64,000 nt of DNA from Myceligenerans crystallogenes. Its GTDB lineage: Bacteria > Actinomycetota > Actinomycetes > Actinomycetales > Cellulomonadaceae. The translations under genes and the position numbers were made by a program. The notes beneath the pieces are model-generated. The model was not told where the DNA came from. It did not search any database and saw nothing but the letters and a program-made list of their open reading frames with translations. Location of the stretch: contig NZ_BAAANL010000001.1 of the NCBI RefSeq assembly GCF_039529775.1, positions 186,001-250,000 of the forward strand, given 5' to 3'. This document shows, one piece after another, positions 17,809-25,930 of the stretch (positions within the stretch are counted from its first letter, which is position 1; each line of letters begins with the position of its first letter).

Positions 17809-18792
17809 TCAGAGATGCGGGTGCACGTGCTCCGCGTAGCGGGACATGACCGTGGCCGGCGTGTCCGGCGCGGCCCAGATCTCCTCGTTGAAGATCTCCG
17901 TCTCCACGTAACCGCGGTAGCCCGCGTCGCGGACCCAGCGCGTGATCGCGGGGAAGTCGATGTACCCGTCACCCACGTGCCCGCGCGAGTTCAGCGGTTC
18001 CGCCGCGAGCGGCAGGATCCAGTCGCACACCTGGTACGACGCGATCCGCCCCGCGGCCCCCGCCCGCGCGATCTGCTCGCGCAGCTGTGGGTCCCACCAC
18101 ACGTGATAGGTGTCGACGACGACGCCGACCTCGCTCGCCGCGAACGGCTCCGCCAGGTCGAGCGCCTGACCCAACGTGGAGATCACGGCCCGGTCCGCCG
18201 CGAAGATCGGGTGCAGCGGCTCCAGGACGATCCGGACGCCGTGCTCGGCCGCGAACGGCACGAGGTCCGCGATCCGGTCCGCGACCCGGGCGCGCGTCGC
18301 GACCAGGTCCCGGTCCTCCGGCCCGGCGTCGGCCCGCGGCCCGGCGCCCGGCGCCGACACCGCCGGCAGCCCGCCCACCACGAAGATCAGCTCGGGCGCC
18401 CCGATGGCCGCGGCCTCCTCGACGGCCCGCTTGTTGTCCTCCAGCGCCGCGGCGATCCCGGCGTCGTCCCGCGCGGTGAGGAACCCGCCGCGGCACAGCG
18501 ACGACGCCACGAGCCCGGCGTCGGCGATGATCGACGCCGCCTTCGCGGCGCCCACCTCCTGCACGCGGTCGCGCCACGGCCCGACCGCCCCGAACCCGGC
18601 GGCGGCCGCCGCCTCGCACGCCTCGGCGAGCGTCGCGTGCTTGATCGTCGCGGTGTTCAGCGAGGCCCGGCGCAGGCCGGTCGGGAAGCCGATGCCCGAC
18701 GACGGCGCGGGCGCGCCGGCCGGCTCCGGCGAGCCGTTGCCGGGCTGAGCCGATGCGCTGCCGGGCGACGACGTCTGGTTCTGCGAACTCAT
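17809..18792 (-). CDS. TIM-barrel sugar phosphate isomerase/epimerase-like protein
   Basis: 327 residues of the xylose-isomerase-like TIM-barrel superfamily. Recognisable pieces are SLNTATIKHATLAEACEAAAAAGF, the glutamate strand VRIVLEPLHP, VGVVVDTYHVWWDP, and GYIDFPAITRWVRDAGYRGYVETEIF, which supply the Glu, Asp, His, Glu metal ligands. The first 35 residues are Ser/Pro/Ala-rich and probably disordered. It is the last gene of the operon, with an ATGA overlap to the DUF993 gene. Likely isomerises, epimerises or eliminates/hydrates a keto-sugar made by the Gfo/Idh enzyme of the same operon. Confidence 0.82.
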   Translation of the reverse strand: MSSQNQTSSPGSASAQPGNGSPEPAGAPAPSSGIGFPTGLRRASLNTATIKHATLAEACEAAAAAGFGAVGPWRDRVQEVGAAKAASIIADAGLVASSLCRGGFLTARDDAGIAAALEDNKRAVEEAAAIGAPELIFVVGGLPAVSAPGAGPRADAGPEDRDLVATRARVADRIADLVPFAAEHGVRIVLEPLHPIFAADRAVISTLGQALDLAEPFAASEVGVVVDTYHVWWDPQLREQIARAGAAGRIASYQVCDWILPLAAEPLNSRGHVGDGYIDFPAITRWVRDAGYRGYVETEIFNEEIWAAPDTPATVMSRYAEHVHPHL

Positions 18793-20153
18793 GCTTCCAC
18801 CCCGTTCACGGCCAGGAACGACGCCATCCGGCGGACCGCCAGCTCCGGGTCCAGCAGCATGCCGCAGCCGTCCGCGAGCCGGAACAGCTCGGTCAGGTGC
18901 CGCACCGAGCGGCCGGAGTGCAGGCCGCCCACCAGCGAGAACGCGGGCTGGAAGCCGTTGAGCCAGGACAGGAACGCGATCCCGGTCTTGTAGTAGTACG
19001 TGGGCGCCTCGAAGATCTTGCGGCCGAGCGGCTCGGTCGCCGCCAGGATCTCGTGGGCCCGCCGCGCGGCCGACAGGTCCCCCGCAGCGGCGGCGTCGAA
19101 CGCCTGGAGCGCCGTGGAGGCCGCCGGGTAGATCGCCGCGAAGATGCCGAGCAGGGCGTCGGAGTGGCCCTGGTCGTCGCCCGCGATGAGCTCGGGGTAG
19201 TTGAAGTCGTCGCCGGTGTAGAGGCGGGGCCGGGCCGGCCGGGTGCTGCCTTCCGCGGACGCTGCCGTGGGACCGAGAGCACCGTCGTGCGCCGGAGCGG
19301 CTGCCTCCGACGCGGTGACGCCGAAGCCGGACGGCATCGCGACCGGCTCCAGGGCGGCGAGGGCGCGGCGCAGGCCGACCTCGTGCCCGGCGTCGAGCAG
19401 GGAGACCTTGACGCCGTCGATCCTTGGCTGGTGGGCCTTGACGAGGTCGAGGAACACGCCGGTCGCGGCGTCGACGGAGCGGGAGCCCCAGTAGCCCTCG
19501 AGGGCCGGGTCGAACATCGTGCCCAGCCAGTGCAGCACGACCGGCTGGTCGGCCTCCGCCAGGACGTCGTCGTACACGGCGGCGTAGTCCTCGGGGCCGC
19601 GCGCGACCTTGGCGAGCGCGCGCGACGCCATGACGATGACCTGCGCCCCGGCGTCCTGCACCACGTTCACCTGCTCGCGGTACGCGTCCGTGACGGCCTT
19701 CAGGCCGGTCTCGCCGGGCTCCAGGGCCGCGACGGCGTCCGGCGTGAGCTGGTCCGTGCCGGCGCCGCACGCGATGCGGGCGGCGTGGCCCGCCTTGGAC
19801 GACTCGCGGAACGCCTGGGCGTCGGCGGCGGAGCGCCGTACGAGCTCCTGCGTGGCGGCCCAGTCCAGGCCCATGCCGCGCTGGGCGGTGTCCATGGCGT
19901 CGGCGACACCGAGGCCGTAGGACCAGATGCGGTTGCGGTAGGCGAGCGTGCTGTCCCAGTCGACGGACGCCGGGGCGCCCGGGACGTTCTCGGCGCCGGG
20001 ATGCGGCACGACGTGCGCGGCGGCAAAGGCGACGCGGCTGGTCAGCGGCTTTCCGGGGAGGGTCCAGGGGCCCGGCCCGCCGAGGTCCAGGGTCTCGGTG
20101 CCCGCCGGCGCCCCGGCGTCGTGGAACACCGGAAGAGTGATTCTGCTGCTCAC
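18789..20153 (-). CDS. DUF993 / dihydrodipicolinate-synthase-like protein
   Basis: 454-residue protein recognised as DUF993, a branch of the dihydrodipicolinate synthase/aldolase TIM-barrel superfamily; recognisable segments are VSSRITLPVF at the start, HWLGTMFDPALEGYWGS, LYTGDDFNYPELIAGD and TYYYKTGIAFLSWLNG. An insertion of about 30 residues rich in Ala, Ser and Pro (around 279-309) is extra. The lysine IDGVKVSLLDAG is a candidate Schiff-base residue by position in the barrel; this is inference. GTG 20153 has AAGGA 7 bases upstream. Likely catalyses C-C cleavage or a related reaction in the sugar pathway of this operon. Confidence 0.78.
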   Translation of the reverse strand: MSSRITLPVFHDAGAPAGTETLDLGGPGPWTLPGKPLTSRVAFAAAHVVPHPGAENVPGAPASVDWDSTLAYRNRIWSYGLGVADAMDTAQRGMGLDWAATQELVRRSAADAQAFRESSKAGHAARIACGAGTDQLTPDAVAALEPGETGLKAVTDAYREQVNVVQDAGAQVIVMASRALAKVARGPEDYAAVYDDVLAEADQPVVLHWLGTMFDPALEGYWGSRSVDAATGVFLDLVKAHQPRIDGVKVSLLDAGHEVGLRRALAALEPVAMPSGFGVTASEAAAPAHDGALGPTAASAEGSTRPARPRLYTGDDFNYPELIAGDDQGHSDALLGIFAAIYPAASTALQAFDAAAAGDLSAARRAHEILAATEPLGRKIFEAPTYYYKTGIAFLSWLNGFQPAFSLVGGLHSGRSVRHLTELFRLADGCGMLLDPELAVRRMASFLAVNGVEA

Positions 20154-20482
20154 GAGGAGTCCTTTCAGGAGGTGGCCGGCGGCTGCTCGGCGGCCGGGCG
20201 GCGCTGGTTCGTCGATCCGTGGTCGAGAGGTCGGCAGGTCGTCGGCTGAGGTCGGCCAGTTGCCGAGTGGTCGGCAAGTTGTCGGCCGCGGTCGGTCCGA
20301 TGTCGAGAAATCGGCTCCTCGGGCGGCCGACCGCACTGACATTGGACCGACTGCTCGACCTTCGGCCGACCGCTCGACCTTCGGCCGACTGCTCGACCTT
20401 CGGCCGACTGCTCGACCTTCGGCCGACTGCTCGACAGCCGGTCGGCTGCCCTGCAGCGGGCCGATCATCGGCTGCAGGCAGG
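20154..20482. repeat. Intergenic repeat region, 19-bp tandem array with inverted counterpart
   Basis: Between the Gfo/Idh and DUF993 genes. From 20351 to 20426 the unit CTGCTCGACCTTCGGCCGA (19 bp) is repeated four times with one substitution, followed by a partial fifth copy. The left half (about 20220-20310) holds degenerate units in the opposite orientation (TCGGCTGAGGTCGGCCAGT and similar), and GTCGGTCCGATGTC near 20290 pairs with GACATTGGACCGAC near 20338. The whole region could fold into a large cruciform. There are no spacers between units, so it is not a CRISPR. No gene is seen. Confidence 0.8.
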
Positions 20483-21637
20483 TCAGAGGGTGATCTCCGG
20501 GATCTCCACGCGGCGGCCTTCGGCGTTGCTCCGCAGGCCCAGCTCGGCGAGCTGGACGCCGCGGGCGGCCGATAGGAGGTCGAAGCGGTGCGGGCGCCCG
20601 GCGACGACGTCGCGCAGGAACTCCTCCCACTGCAGCTTGAAACCGTTGTCCAGTTCGGCGTTGGCGGGAACCTCCATCCACTGGTCGCGGAACGACTCCG
20701 TGACCGGCAGGTCCGGGTTCCACACCGGCTTGGGCGTGTGGGCGCGCTGCTGCGCGACGCACTTGTTCAGGCCGGCGACCGCGGAGCCGTGCGTGCCGTC
20801 GACCTGGAACTCGACCAGCTCGTCGCGGTAGACGCGCACCGCCCAGGAGGAGTTGATCTGCGCGATGACGTCGTCGCCGCCCGGGGTCTCCAGCTCGAAG
20901 ATGCCGTAGGCGGCGTCGTCGGCGGTGGCGGTGTACTCCTTGCCCTGCTCGTCCCAGCGGGTGGGGATGTGCGTGGCGGTCTTGGAGGTGACCGACCTGA
21001 CCTTGCCGACGATGCCCTCCATGACGTAATTCCAGTGGCAGTACATGTCGGTGGTCATGGAGCCGCCGTCCTCGCGGCGGTAGTTCCACGACGGGCGCTG
21101 CGCGGCCTGGATGTCGCCCTCGAACACCCAGTAGCCGAACTCGCCCCGCAGCGACAGGATGCGGCCGAAGAAGCCCTCGTCCACGAGCCGGCGCAGCTTG
21201 ACGAGGCCGGGCAGGTAGAGCTTGTCGTGCACGACGCCGACGGTCACGCCGGTCTCCTCGCGCAGGCGGGCCAGCTCGATCGCCTCCTCGAGCGACTCCG
21301 CGGTCGGCTTCTCGGTGAAGACGTGCTTGCCCTGCTTCATCGCCTTGGCCAGCGTGGCCGGGCGCAGGTTCGTCATGGCGGCGTCGAAGACGATGTCGGC
21401 GTCGGCGATGGCGCCGTCGAGGTCCGTCGTGAAGTGCTCGACGTCGTGCTTCGCCGCGAGCTCCTTCAGCTTGTCGATGTTCCGGCCGACCAGGACGGGC
21501 TCGACCTGCACGCGTGAGCCGTCGGCCAGGGTGACGCCACCCTGCTCGCGGATCGGCAGGATCGAGCGCAGCAGGTGCTGGCGGTAGCCCATGCGGCCGG
21601 TCACGCCGTTCATGGCGATGCGCAGGGTGCGTGTCAT
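20483..21637 (-). CDS. Gfo/Idh/MocA family oxidoreductase
   Basis: 384-residue cytoplasmic dehydrogenase. Rossmann start RIAMNGVTGRMGYRQHL, a long first loop including DGSRVQVEPVLVGRN, signature HVFTEKPTAESLEEA at about residue 115, then the substrate domain with GWVFEG-like and DGGSMTTDMYCHWNYVMEG sequence. ATG 21637 has AAGGAG 7 bases upstream. It is first in a minus-strand run with DUF993 and the TIM-barrel protein, and a LacI-type operator lies about 45 bases upstream. Likely oxidises a free sugar or glycoside to a keto-sugar that the other two enzymes process. Confidence 0.86.
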   Translation of the reverse strand: MTRTLRIAMNGVTGRMGYRQHLLRSILPIREQGGVTLADGSRVQVEPVLVGRNIDKLKELAAKHDVEHFTTDLDGAIADADIVFDAAMTNLRPATLAKAMKQGKHVFTEKPTAESLEEAIELARLREETGVTVGVVHDKLYLPGLVKLRRLVDEGFFGRILSLRGEFGYWVFEGDIQAAQRPSWNYRREDGGSMTTDMYCHWNYVMEGIVGKVRSVTSKTATHIPTRWDEQGKEYTATADDAAYGIFELETPGGDDVIAQINSSWAVRVYRDELVEFQVDGTHGSAVAGLNKCVAQQRAHTPKPVWNPDLPVTESFRDQWMEVPANAELDNGFKLQWEEFLRDVVAGRPHRFDLLSAARGVQLAELGLRSNAEGRRVEIPEITL

Positions 21638-21681
21638 CGGGACTCCTTCGTCGTGCTGGGACGGTGCGTGCTGGGCACCGT

Positions 21682-21695
21682 GGAATGCGCTTTCC
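21682..21695. promoter_or_regulatory. LacI-type operator of the DUF993 operon
   Basis: GGAATGCGCTTTCC is palindromic at 6 of 7 paired positions with central CG, 45-58 bases upstream of the Gfo/Idh start on the minus strand. The LacI gene at 21824 directly upstream is the likely binder. Confidence 0.65.
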
Positions 21696-21747
21696 CACAG
21701 AGTACGCAAGCGACGGAGCAGATGGCAACCACGGAGGCGGGGAGGCT

Positions 21748-21775
21748 CGGGACCCCACCGCGGGACGGGGTCCCG
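21748..21775. terminator. Hairpin terminator after the LacI gene
   Basis: CGGGACCCC and GGGGTCCCG arms (9 bp, 10-base loop) lie just downstream of the LacI gene stop on the minus strand and upstream of the operon's operator, so the regulator and operon are probably separate transcription units. Confidence 0.6.
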
Positions 21776-21823
21776 ACGGCGGACGCTCCTACGGCGCCGG
21801 GGGCCTCTCCGCCGAAGGAGCCC

Positions 21824-22936
21824 TTACGGCGCGGGAGGGGTGGAGGCGCGCAGCCGGATCTCGCCGTGGACCGTGATCGAGCGGGACGACGTCGCCTCCA
21901 GGCCGTCGGAGGCGCCGTCGCCGGACGCGCGGTCCAGGCTGGTCGGGATGCCGAGCGCCAGGCGGGTGGCGGCCTCGCCGATCCGTTCCAGGGCGATGTG
22001 GACCGTGGTGAGCTCCGGGGTCACGTCGCGCAGGGTGGGGATGTCGTCGAAGCCCGCGACGGCGACGTCGTCCGGCACGCTCATCCCGGCGTGCCGGACC
22101 GCCGCCATCGCGCCGACCGCCATGACGTCGTTCACCGCGAACACCAGGTCCGGCAGGTCGCCGTGCGCGCCGGCGGCGAGCCGTTCCATCGCGGCGTAGC
22201 CCCCGTCGCGGGTGAACTCGCCCGCCACGACGTCGTCGTCCCGGACCTCCCCGCCGAGGCTCCGGATCATGTCGCGGAACCCCGCGGTGCGGTCCGACGC
22301 CGTCCGCAGGGCGGGCGGCCCGGACAGGATGCCGAACCGGCGGTAGCCCAGGCCGTGCAGCTCGCGCGCGAGCGCCGCCGCGCCGCCGGCGTTGTCGATC
22401 TCGACGACGGGGAGCGTGCCGATGGCCTGCCCGATCGTCGCGACGCCGCCGCCGGACTCCTGGAAGGCGGTCAGGGTCTCCTGCAGGTTCCCGCCGGTGA
22501 GGGCCGACGTCGCCGGGCCGGCCCCCGCGTCGTCGGACACGACGCGGCTGCCCGCGAGGATGACCGCGCGGCCGCGCTGCCGCCGGACCAGGTCGACGAA
22601 GCCGAGCTCGCGCTCCGGGTGCTGCTCCGTGGAGGAGAGTGTCACGATGAGGCCTTCGGCCTCGGCGGCGCGGGAGACGCCCGACGCGATCGCGGAGAAG
22701 TACGGGTCGGCGATGTCGTGCACCACGAGGCCGAGCGCGGCGGTGCGGCCGCGGGCCATCGCCTGCGCGCTCGGGTCGGGGACGTAGCCCAGGGCCTCCG
22801 CGGCCGCCAGGACGCGTTCGCGAAGTTCGGGACGCACGGTGCGGGTCGCGCTCCCGTTGATCGCGCGGGACGCGGTGGCGAGCGAGACGCCCGCTTCGCG
22901 GGCGACGCGGCTGAGGGTGACAGGGCCGTCGGGCAT
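21824..22936 (-). CDS. LacI-family transcriptional regulator
   Basis: 370-residue repressor. The helix-turn-helix VTLSRVAREAGVSLATASRAINGS and the hinge DPSAQAMARG precede an effector-binding domain ending AGFDDIPTLRDVTPELTTVHI. The C-terminal 35 residues are longer than usual and Ser/Ala-rich. ATG 22936 is chosen as the natural family start. It lies directly upstream of the Gfo/Idh-DUF993-isomerase operon in the same orientation, whose promoter holds a GGAATGCGCTTTCC operator, so it is probably the local repressor responding to that pathway's sugar. Confidence 0.88.
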   Translation of the reverse strand: MPDGPVTLSRVAREAGVSLATASRAINGSATRTVRPELRERVLAAAEALGYVPDPSAQAMARGRTAALGLVVHDIADPYFSAIASGVSRAAEAEGLIVTLSSTEQHPERELGFVDLVRRQRGRAVILAGSRVVSDDAGAGPATSALTGGNLQETLTAFQESGGGVATIGQAIGTLPVVEIDNAGGAAALARELHGLGYRRFGILSGPPALRTASDRTAGFRDMIRSLGGEVRDDDVVAGEFTRDGGYAAMERLAAGAHGDLPDLVFAVNDVMAVGAMAAVRHAGMSVPDDVAVAGFDDIPTLRDVTPELTTVHIALERIGEAATRLALGIPTSLDRASGDGASDGLEATSSRSITVHGEIRLRASTPPAP

Positions 22937-22992
22937 GGGGTCATCCTGCCGCAAAGTGCACGACGGCGTCCGGGGGCCCGCCATACAGGGGC

Positions 22993-23050
22993 GAGCGGCC
23001 GTGATCCGACGCACCGGAGGGGTCCCGGGTGCGCCGGGTCACGGCCGCTC
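22993..23050. terminator. Hairpin terminator of the glycosyltransferase gene
   Basis: GAGCGGCCGTGATCC (22993-23007) pairs with GGGTCACGGCCGCTC (23036-23050) with one mismatch, immediately after the glycosyltransferase stop on the minus strand. Confidence 0.65.
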
Positions 23051-23062
23051 TGGCGGTCCGGG

Positions 23063-24268
23063 TCAGGCGGCCAGCAGGCGGATGCCCGCGTCGCGGTGGA
23101 CGCGTTCGATGACCCGGGTGTAGCCCGCGAGCATGCGGACGTGGCTGAACCGGGGGCGGACGCTGTCGCGGGCCCGGCGCAGTTCCTCGCGGCGGGCGGC
23201 CGCCTCGATCCACGTCGCGGCGATCTCGGCGGGGTCGAACGACGTCACGAACCCGATCCGGGACACGATGGACGGCGCGTCGCCGATCGGCGTCGTGACG
23301 GGGACGGCCCCGCACATCGCACCCTCGATGAGGCACAGCGGTGCCGCCTCGCCGAACGCGGAGGTGAGCGCGACGACGTCGGCCGCCGCGTAGAGCCGTT
23401 CCATGTCCAGCCGGACGCCGAGCAGGTGCACGCGGCCGAGCAGGTCGGGGCGGTCGCCGAAGATCTGCTCGATGTCGGCCGCGAGGGCCGGGTTGTGGGC
23501 GCTCATGCCGGCGCCGCACATGAGCACGGCGCCCTGCGGGTCCGCGGCCAGGAACTCCCGTGCCGACCTCAGGAACAGCTCGGGGTTCTTCATGGCGTCG
23601 TACCGCGCGGCGTACACGACGGCGTTGTCGTCCGCGCCGAGCCCGAGCGCGCCGCGCAGCGCGAGGCGGCGGGCGCCGCGCACCGGACGGAACCGGACCA
23701 GGTTGATGCCGTTCGGGATGACGTGCAGGAGCTCGGCGGGCACGCCGGCCGCGAGGTAGGCGTCCCGGGTGGACTCCGCGCAGCAGACGGCGGCCGCGAG
23801 GCGGCCGTTGGCGGCGGAGTCGAGCAGGTCGTCGAGGGCGTGGCCCGAGTGCTCCGGGTCCGACCTGTGCAGGCACGCGACCACCGGGCGGTCGGGGAAC
23901 GCCGGATGGTTCACGAGCCGGAGCGGCTGCTCCTTGAGGGAGAGGATGACGCCCGCTGCGCGCGCCTCGCGCGTCGCCACCGCCATCTCGGCCTCGGTGA
24001 AGTCACGGGGGTCGTGGTTGCCCGCGGTGCTGCGGCCCAGCGACGCGACGCGCACGCCGACGCCGACCAGGGACTGGTACCGCGGGTCCTCCTCCATGCG
24101 CTGGAGGGTGGCCTCCCGCTCGACCTCGGAGTAGAGGCTGAGCACGGAGTGCTTCTGGTGCCCGGCCTGGTGCAGCCCGGTCACGACCGTGGAGTGGAGC
24201 ACACGTGCGCCTCCACTGAAAAAGCCCTCGTAGAGTGAGAGCACACGAGATCCGTTGGTCTGGATCAT
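23063..24268 (-). CDS. Family 4-like glycosyltransferase
   Basis: 401-residue GT-B fold enzyme. The N-terminal loop FFSGGARVLHSTVVTGL resembles an acceptor domain. The C-terminal donor domain has VIPNGINLVRFRPV, VYAARYDAMKNPELFL, VLMCGAGMSAHNP and the EX7E signature in FGEAAPLCLIEGAMCG, where the glutamates are 8 apart. It transfers a sugar from a nucleotide donor; acceptor unknown. ATG 24268 sits 7 bases after a perfect AAGGAGGT. No other glycan-synthesis gene is nearby, so it looks like a single-gene insertion among catabolic genes. Confidence 0.83.
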   Translation of the reverse strand: MIQTNGSRVLSLYEGFFSGGARVLHSTVVTGLHQAGHQKHSVLSLYSEVEREATLQRMEEDPRYQSLVGVGVRVASLGRSTAGNHDPRDFTEAEMAVATREARAAGVILSLKEQPLRLVNHPAFPDRPVVACLHRSDPEHSGHALDDLLDSAANGRLAAAVCCAESTRDAYLAAGVPAELLHVIPNGINLVRFRPVRGARRLALRGALGLGADDNAVVYAARYDAMKNPELFLRSAREFLAADPQGAVLMCGAGMSAHNPALAADIEQIFGDRPDLLGRVHLLGVRLDMERLYAAADVVALTSAFGEAAPLCLIEGAMCGAVPVTTPIGDAPSIVSRIGFVTSFDPAEIAATWIEAAARREELRRARDSVRPRFSHVRMLAGYTRVIERVHRDAGIRLLAA

Positions 24269-24319
24269 ATCCACCACCTCCTTTTGCGGGCAGGCGGAAG
24301 GCGGCGCCTACCGCCCGGC

Positions 24320-24349
24320 ATTCACAGCGTGCGGTGACAACATGTGAAT
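24320..24349. promoter_or_regulatory. Inverted repeat upstream of the glycosyltransferase
   Basis: ATTCACA (24320-24326) and TGTGAAT (24343-24349) form a 7-bp inverted repeat with a 16-base gap, about 50-80 bases upstream of the start on the minus strand. A possible operator; no binder is evident. Confidence 0.35.
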
Positions 24350-24375
24350 CGTGTGACGCCTTCGTTACGGGAAGG

Positions 24376-25038
24376 TCACTTCTTCTTGACCAGATCGCGA
24401 GCCTGCCGCCGCAGCACGATCTCGGCCCGGGTACGTCCCAGCGGGCGGCAGCCTGCCGCCGCCCAGCGCCTGATCAGCCGGGGTTCGGCGCGGTAGAGCG
24501 CCACGCCCCGGCGGAGCAGGGTACCCAGTGGTTTACGCGACTCGGCGACGTCGCGCAAGAGCCGGAACCAGAACGTCACGAGCCGGGGCCTGGCCAGGCA
24601 GATCGCGTCGGCGAGGAAGCCCTCGGCCCGGCACGCGGCCACCAGCTCGGCGGCGAACACGCCCTCCGCGATCACCAGCGGCGCGCCGCCCGTGTCGAGG
24701 ACATGGGTGCCGGTGCGCAGCGACGTCGGGATGTCGTAGACGGGCAGGACGGTGCGGCCCGTGGCCGCGATCTCGCGGAGCGCCGCCAGGGCGGCGGCGT
24801 CGTCCCAGCTGGCCGGGTCGTCCCAGTCGACGCTGCCGAAGGCGCGCGGCAGGCCGGGGTGGTCGATGTCCCGGTAGAAGTCGTCGAGCTCGACGACGGG
24901 AAGGCCCAGACGCCGCGTCAGCGAGGACTTCCCCGACCCTGACGGCCCCGTGAGCAGCACGATCATCGCCCGCGGCCGGCGCGCGCCGGGCGGCACGTCG
25001 AAGAGCGTCAGGTCGGTCGGCGTGGCGAGGTCGGTCAC
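24376..25038 (-). CDS. Uridine-kinase-like P-loop ATPase
   Basis: 220-residue cytoplasmic protein with Walker A GPSGSGKSS (about residues 31-39), a substrate/Mg aspartate pair in VVELDDFYRD, and VIAEGVFAAELV corresponding to the Walker-B/lid region of uridine kinase-like enzymes. It probably phosphorylates a nucleoside or related small molecule; the family often carries the name uridine kinase without proof. GTG 25038 is the only start that keeps the N-terminal 24 residues; no good ribosome site is visible. It stands alone. Confidence 0.78.
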   Translation of the reverse strand: MTDLATPTDLTLFDVPPGARRPRAMIVLLTGPSGSGKSSLTRRLGLPVVELDDFYRDIDHPGLPRAFGSVDWDDPASWDDAAALAALREIAATGRTVLPVYDIPTSLRTGTHVLDTGGAPLVIAEGVFAAELVAACRAEGFLADAICLARPRLVTFWFRLLRDVAESRKPLGTLLRRGVALYRAEPRLIRRWAAAGCRPLGRTRAEIVLRRQARDLVKKK

Positions 25039-25191
25039 GAGAACCCATTGTCCCGCACACTCCGGCCGCCGGCCCCCGGGCGCCGGCGGCGGCCGTGCCG
25101 AGGGTGAGTGCCAGCAGGACGGCGACGGCGCGCCGGGAACGAGGTGTCGTGGGCATGGACCTCACCGTAGGAACGCCCGGGGGCGCGGGGA

Positions 25192-25207
25192 CTGCGGGAT
25201 CCCGCAG
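25192..25207. terminator. Perfect 16-bp palindrome downstream of lutC
   Basis: CTGCGGGATCCCGCAG forms a 6-bp stem with a GATC loop 30 bases after the lutC stop on the minus strand. It may end the lut transcript. A signal-peptide-like frame begins at 25156 but does not continue as a credible gene. Confidence 0.4.
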
Positions 25208-25237
25208 CATCGCGTGCGGAGGTCCCGCGAGGTCGGT

Positions 25238-25930
25238 TCAGGAGACCAGCACCACGTGCAGCGTCCGGGGGCCGTGCACCCCCTCCACGCGGTCGAGCTC
25301 GATGTCGCTGGTGGCGCTGGGGCCGCTGATCCAGGTCAGGGGCCGGGCCGGGTGACCCGCGAGGAGGCGCACCGCTTCCGGGACGGTCTGTACCACCTGG
25401 TCCGCGCGGATCACGCACACGTGCACGTCCGGTACCAGGGAGATCGCGCGCCGCCCCTGGCCGGGCTCGCCGTCCAGCACGATGGTGCCGGTCTCGGCGA
25501 TCGCGACGCGCGCGGCCGTCACCACGACGTCCGTCCGTTCCAGGTCCGACGCCGGGAGCGGTTGCCCGGGGGCGTCCGTGACCACCTGGACCCCGGCGGG
25601 CAGCCCGGCCAGCCAGGCCGCGTCGAGGCCGTGCGGGACGACGACCGCGGACACGTCGCCGCGCGATCCCGTCTCCGCCGCGTCGCCGGCGAGCGGCAGC
25701 TCGGTCACGAGGCGCGCGACGGTCGCGGCGATCTCGTCGCCGGCGACCCGATGCACCCGTGCCTTGTAGTCCGCGAGCCGGTCGACCAGCAGCTCCAGCG
25801 CCCCGGCCGATCCCGGTTCCCACTGGCCGGCGGAGCGGTACCCGCGAGGAACGGGGCCCTGTGTCGCCGGTGACCCGGAACCCAGTGCCTCGCGGATCCG
25901 GTTCAGCACCTCCGTGCGTGCGTCCGTCAT
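25238..25930 (-). CDS. lutC: Lactate utilization protein C
   Basis: 230-residue LUD-domain protein, part of the LutABC L-lactate oxidising iron-sulfur complex. The N-terminus TEVLNRIREAL, middle VVVPHGLD, and C-terminal AETGTIVLDGEPGQGRRAISLVPDVHVCVI ... GPSATSDIELDRVEGVHGPRTLHVVLV are the hallmark blocks (AETGT and GPSxTxDIE). ATG 25930 has GAGGAGG about 6 bases upstream. It overlaps lutB by 4 bases and is last in the operon. Confidence 0.93.
   Translation of the reverse strand: MTDARTEVLNRIREALGSGSPATQGPVPRGYRSAGQWEPGSAGALELLVDRLADYKARVHRVAGDEIAATVARLVTELPLAGDAAETGSRGDVSAVVVPHGLDAAWLAGLPAGVQVVTDAPGQPLPASDLERTDVVVTAARVAIAETGTIVLDGEPGQGRRAISLVPDVHVCVIRADQVVQTVPEAVRLLAGHPARPLTWISGPSATSDIELDRVEGVHGPRTLHVVLVS

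Noticed and set aside
20351..20435. Possible CRISPR array
   Set aside because: Repeat units abut directly without unique spacers, and no cas gene is present. The same applies to 30831-30980.
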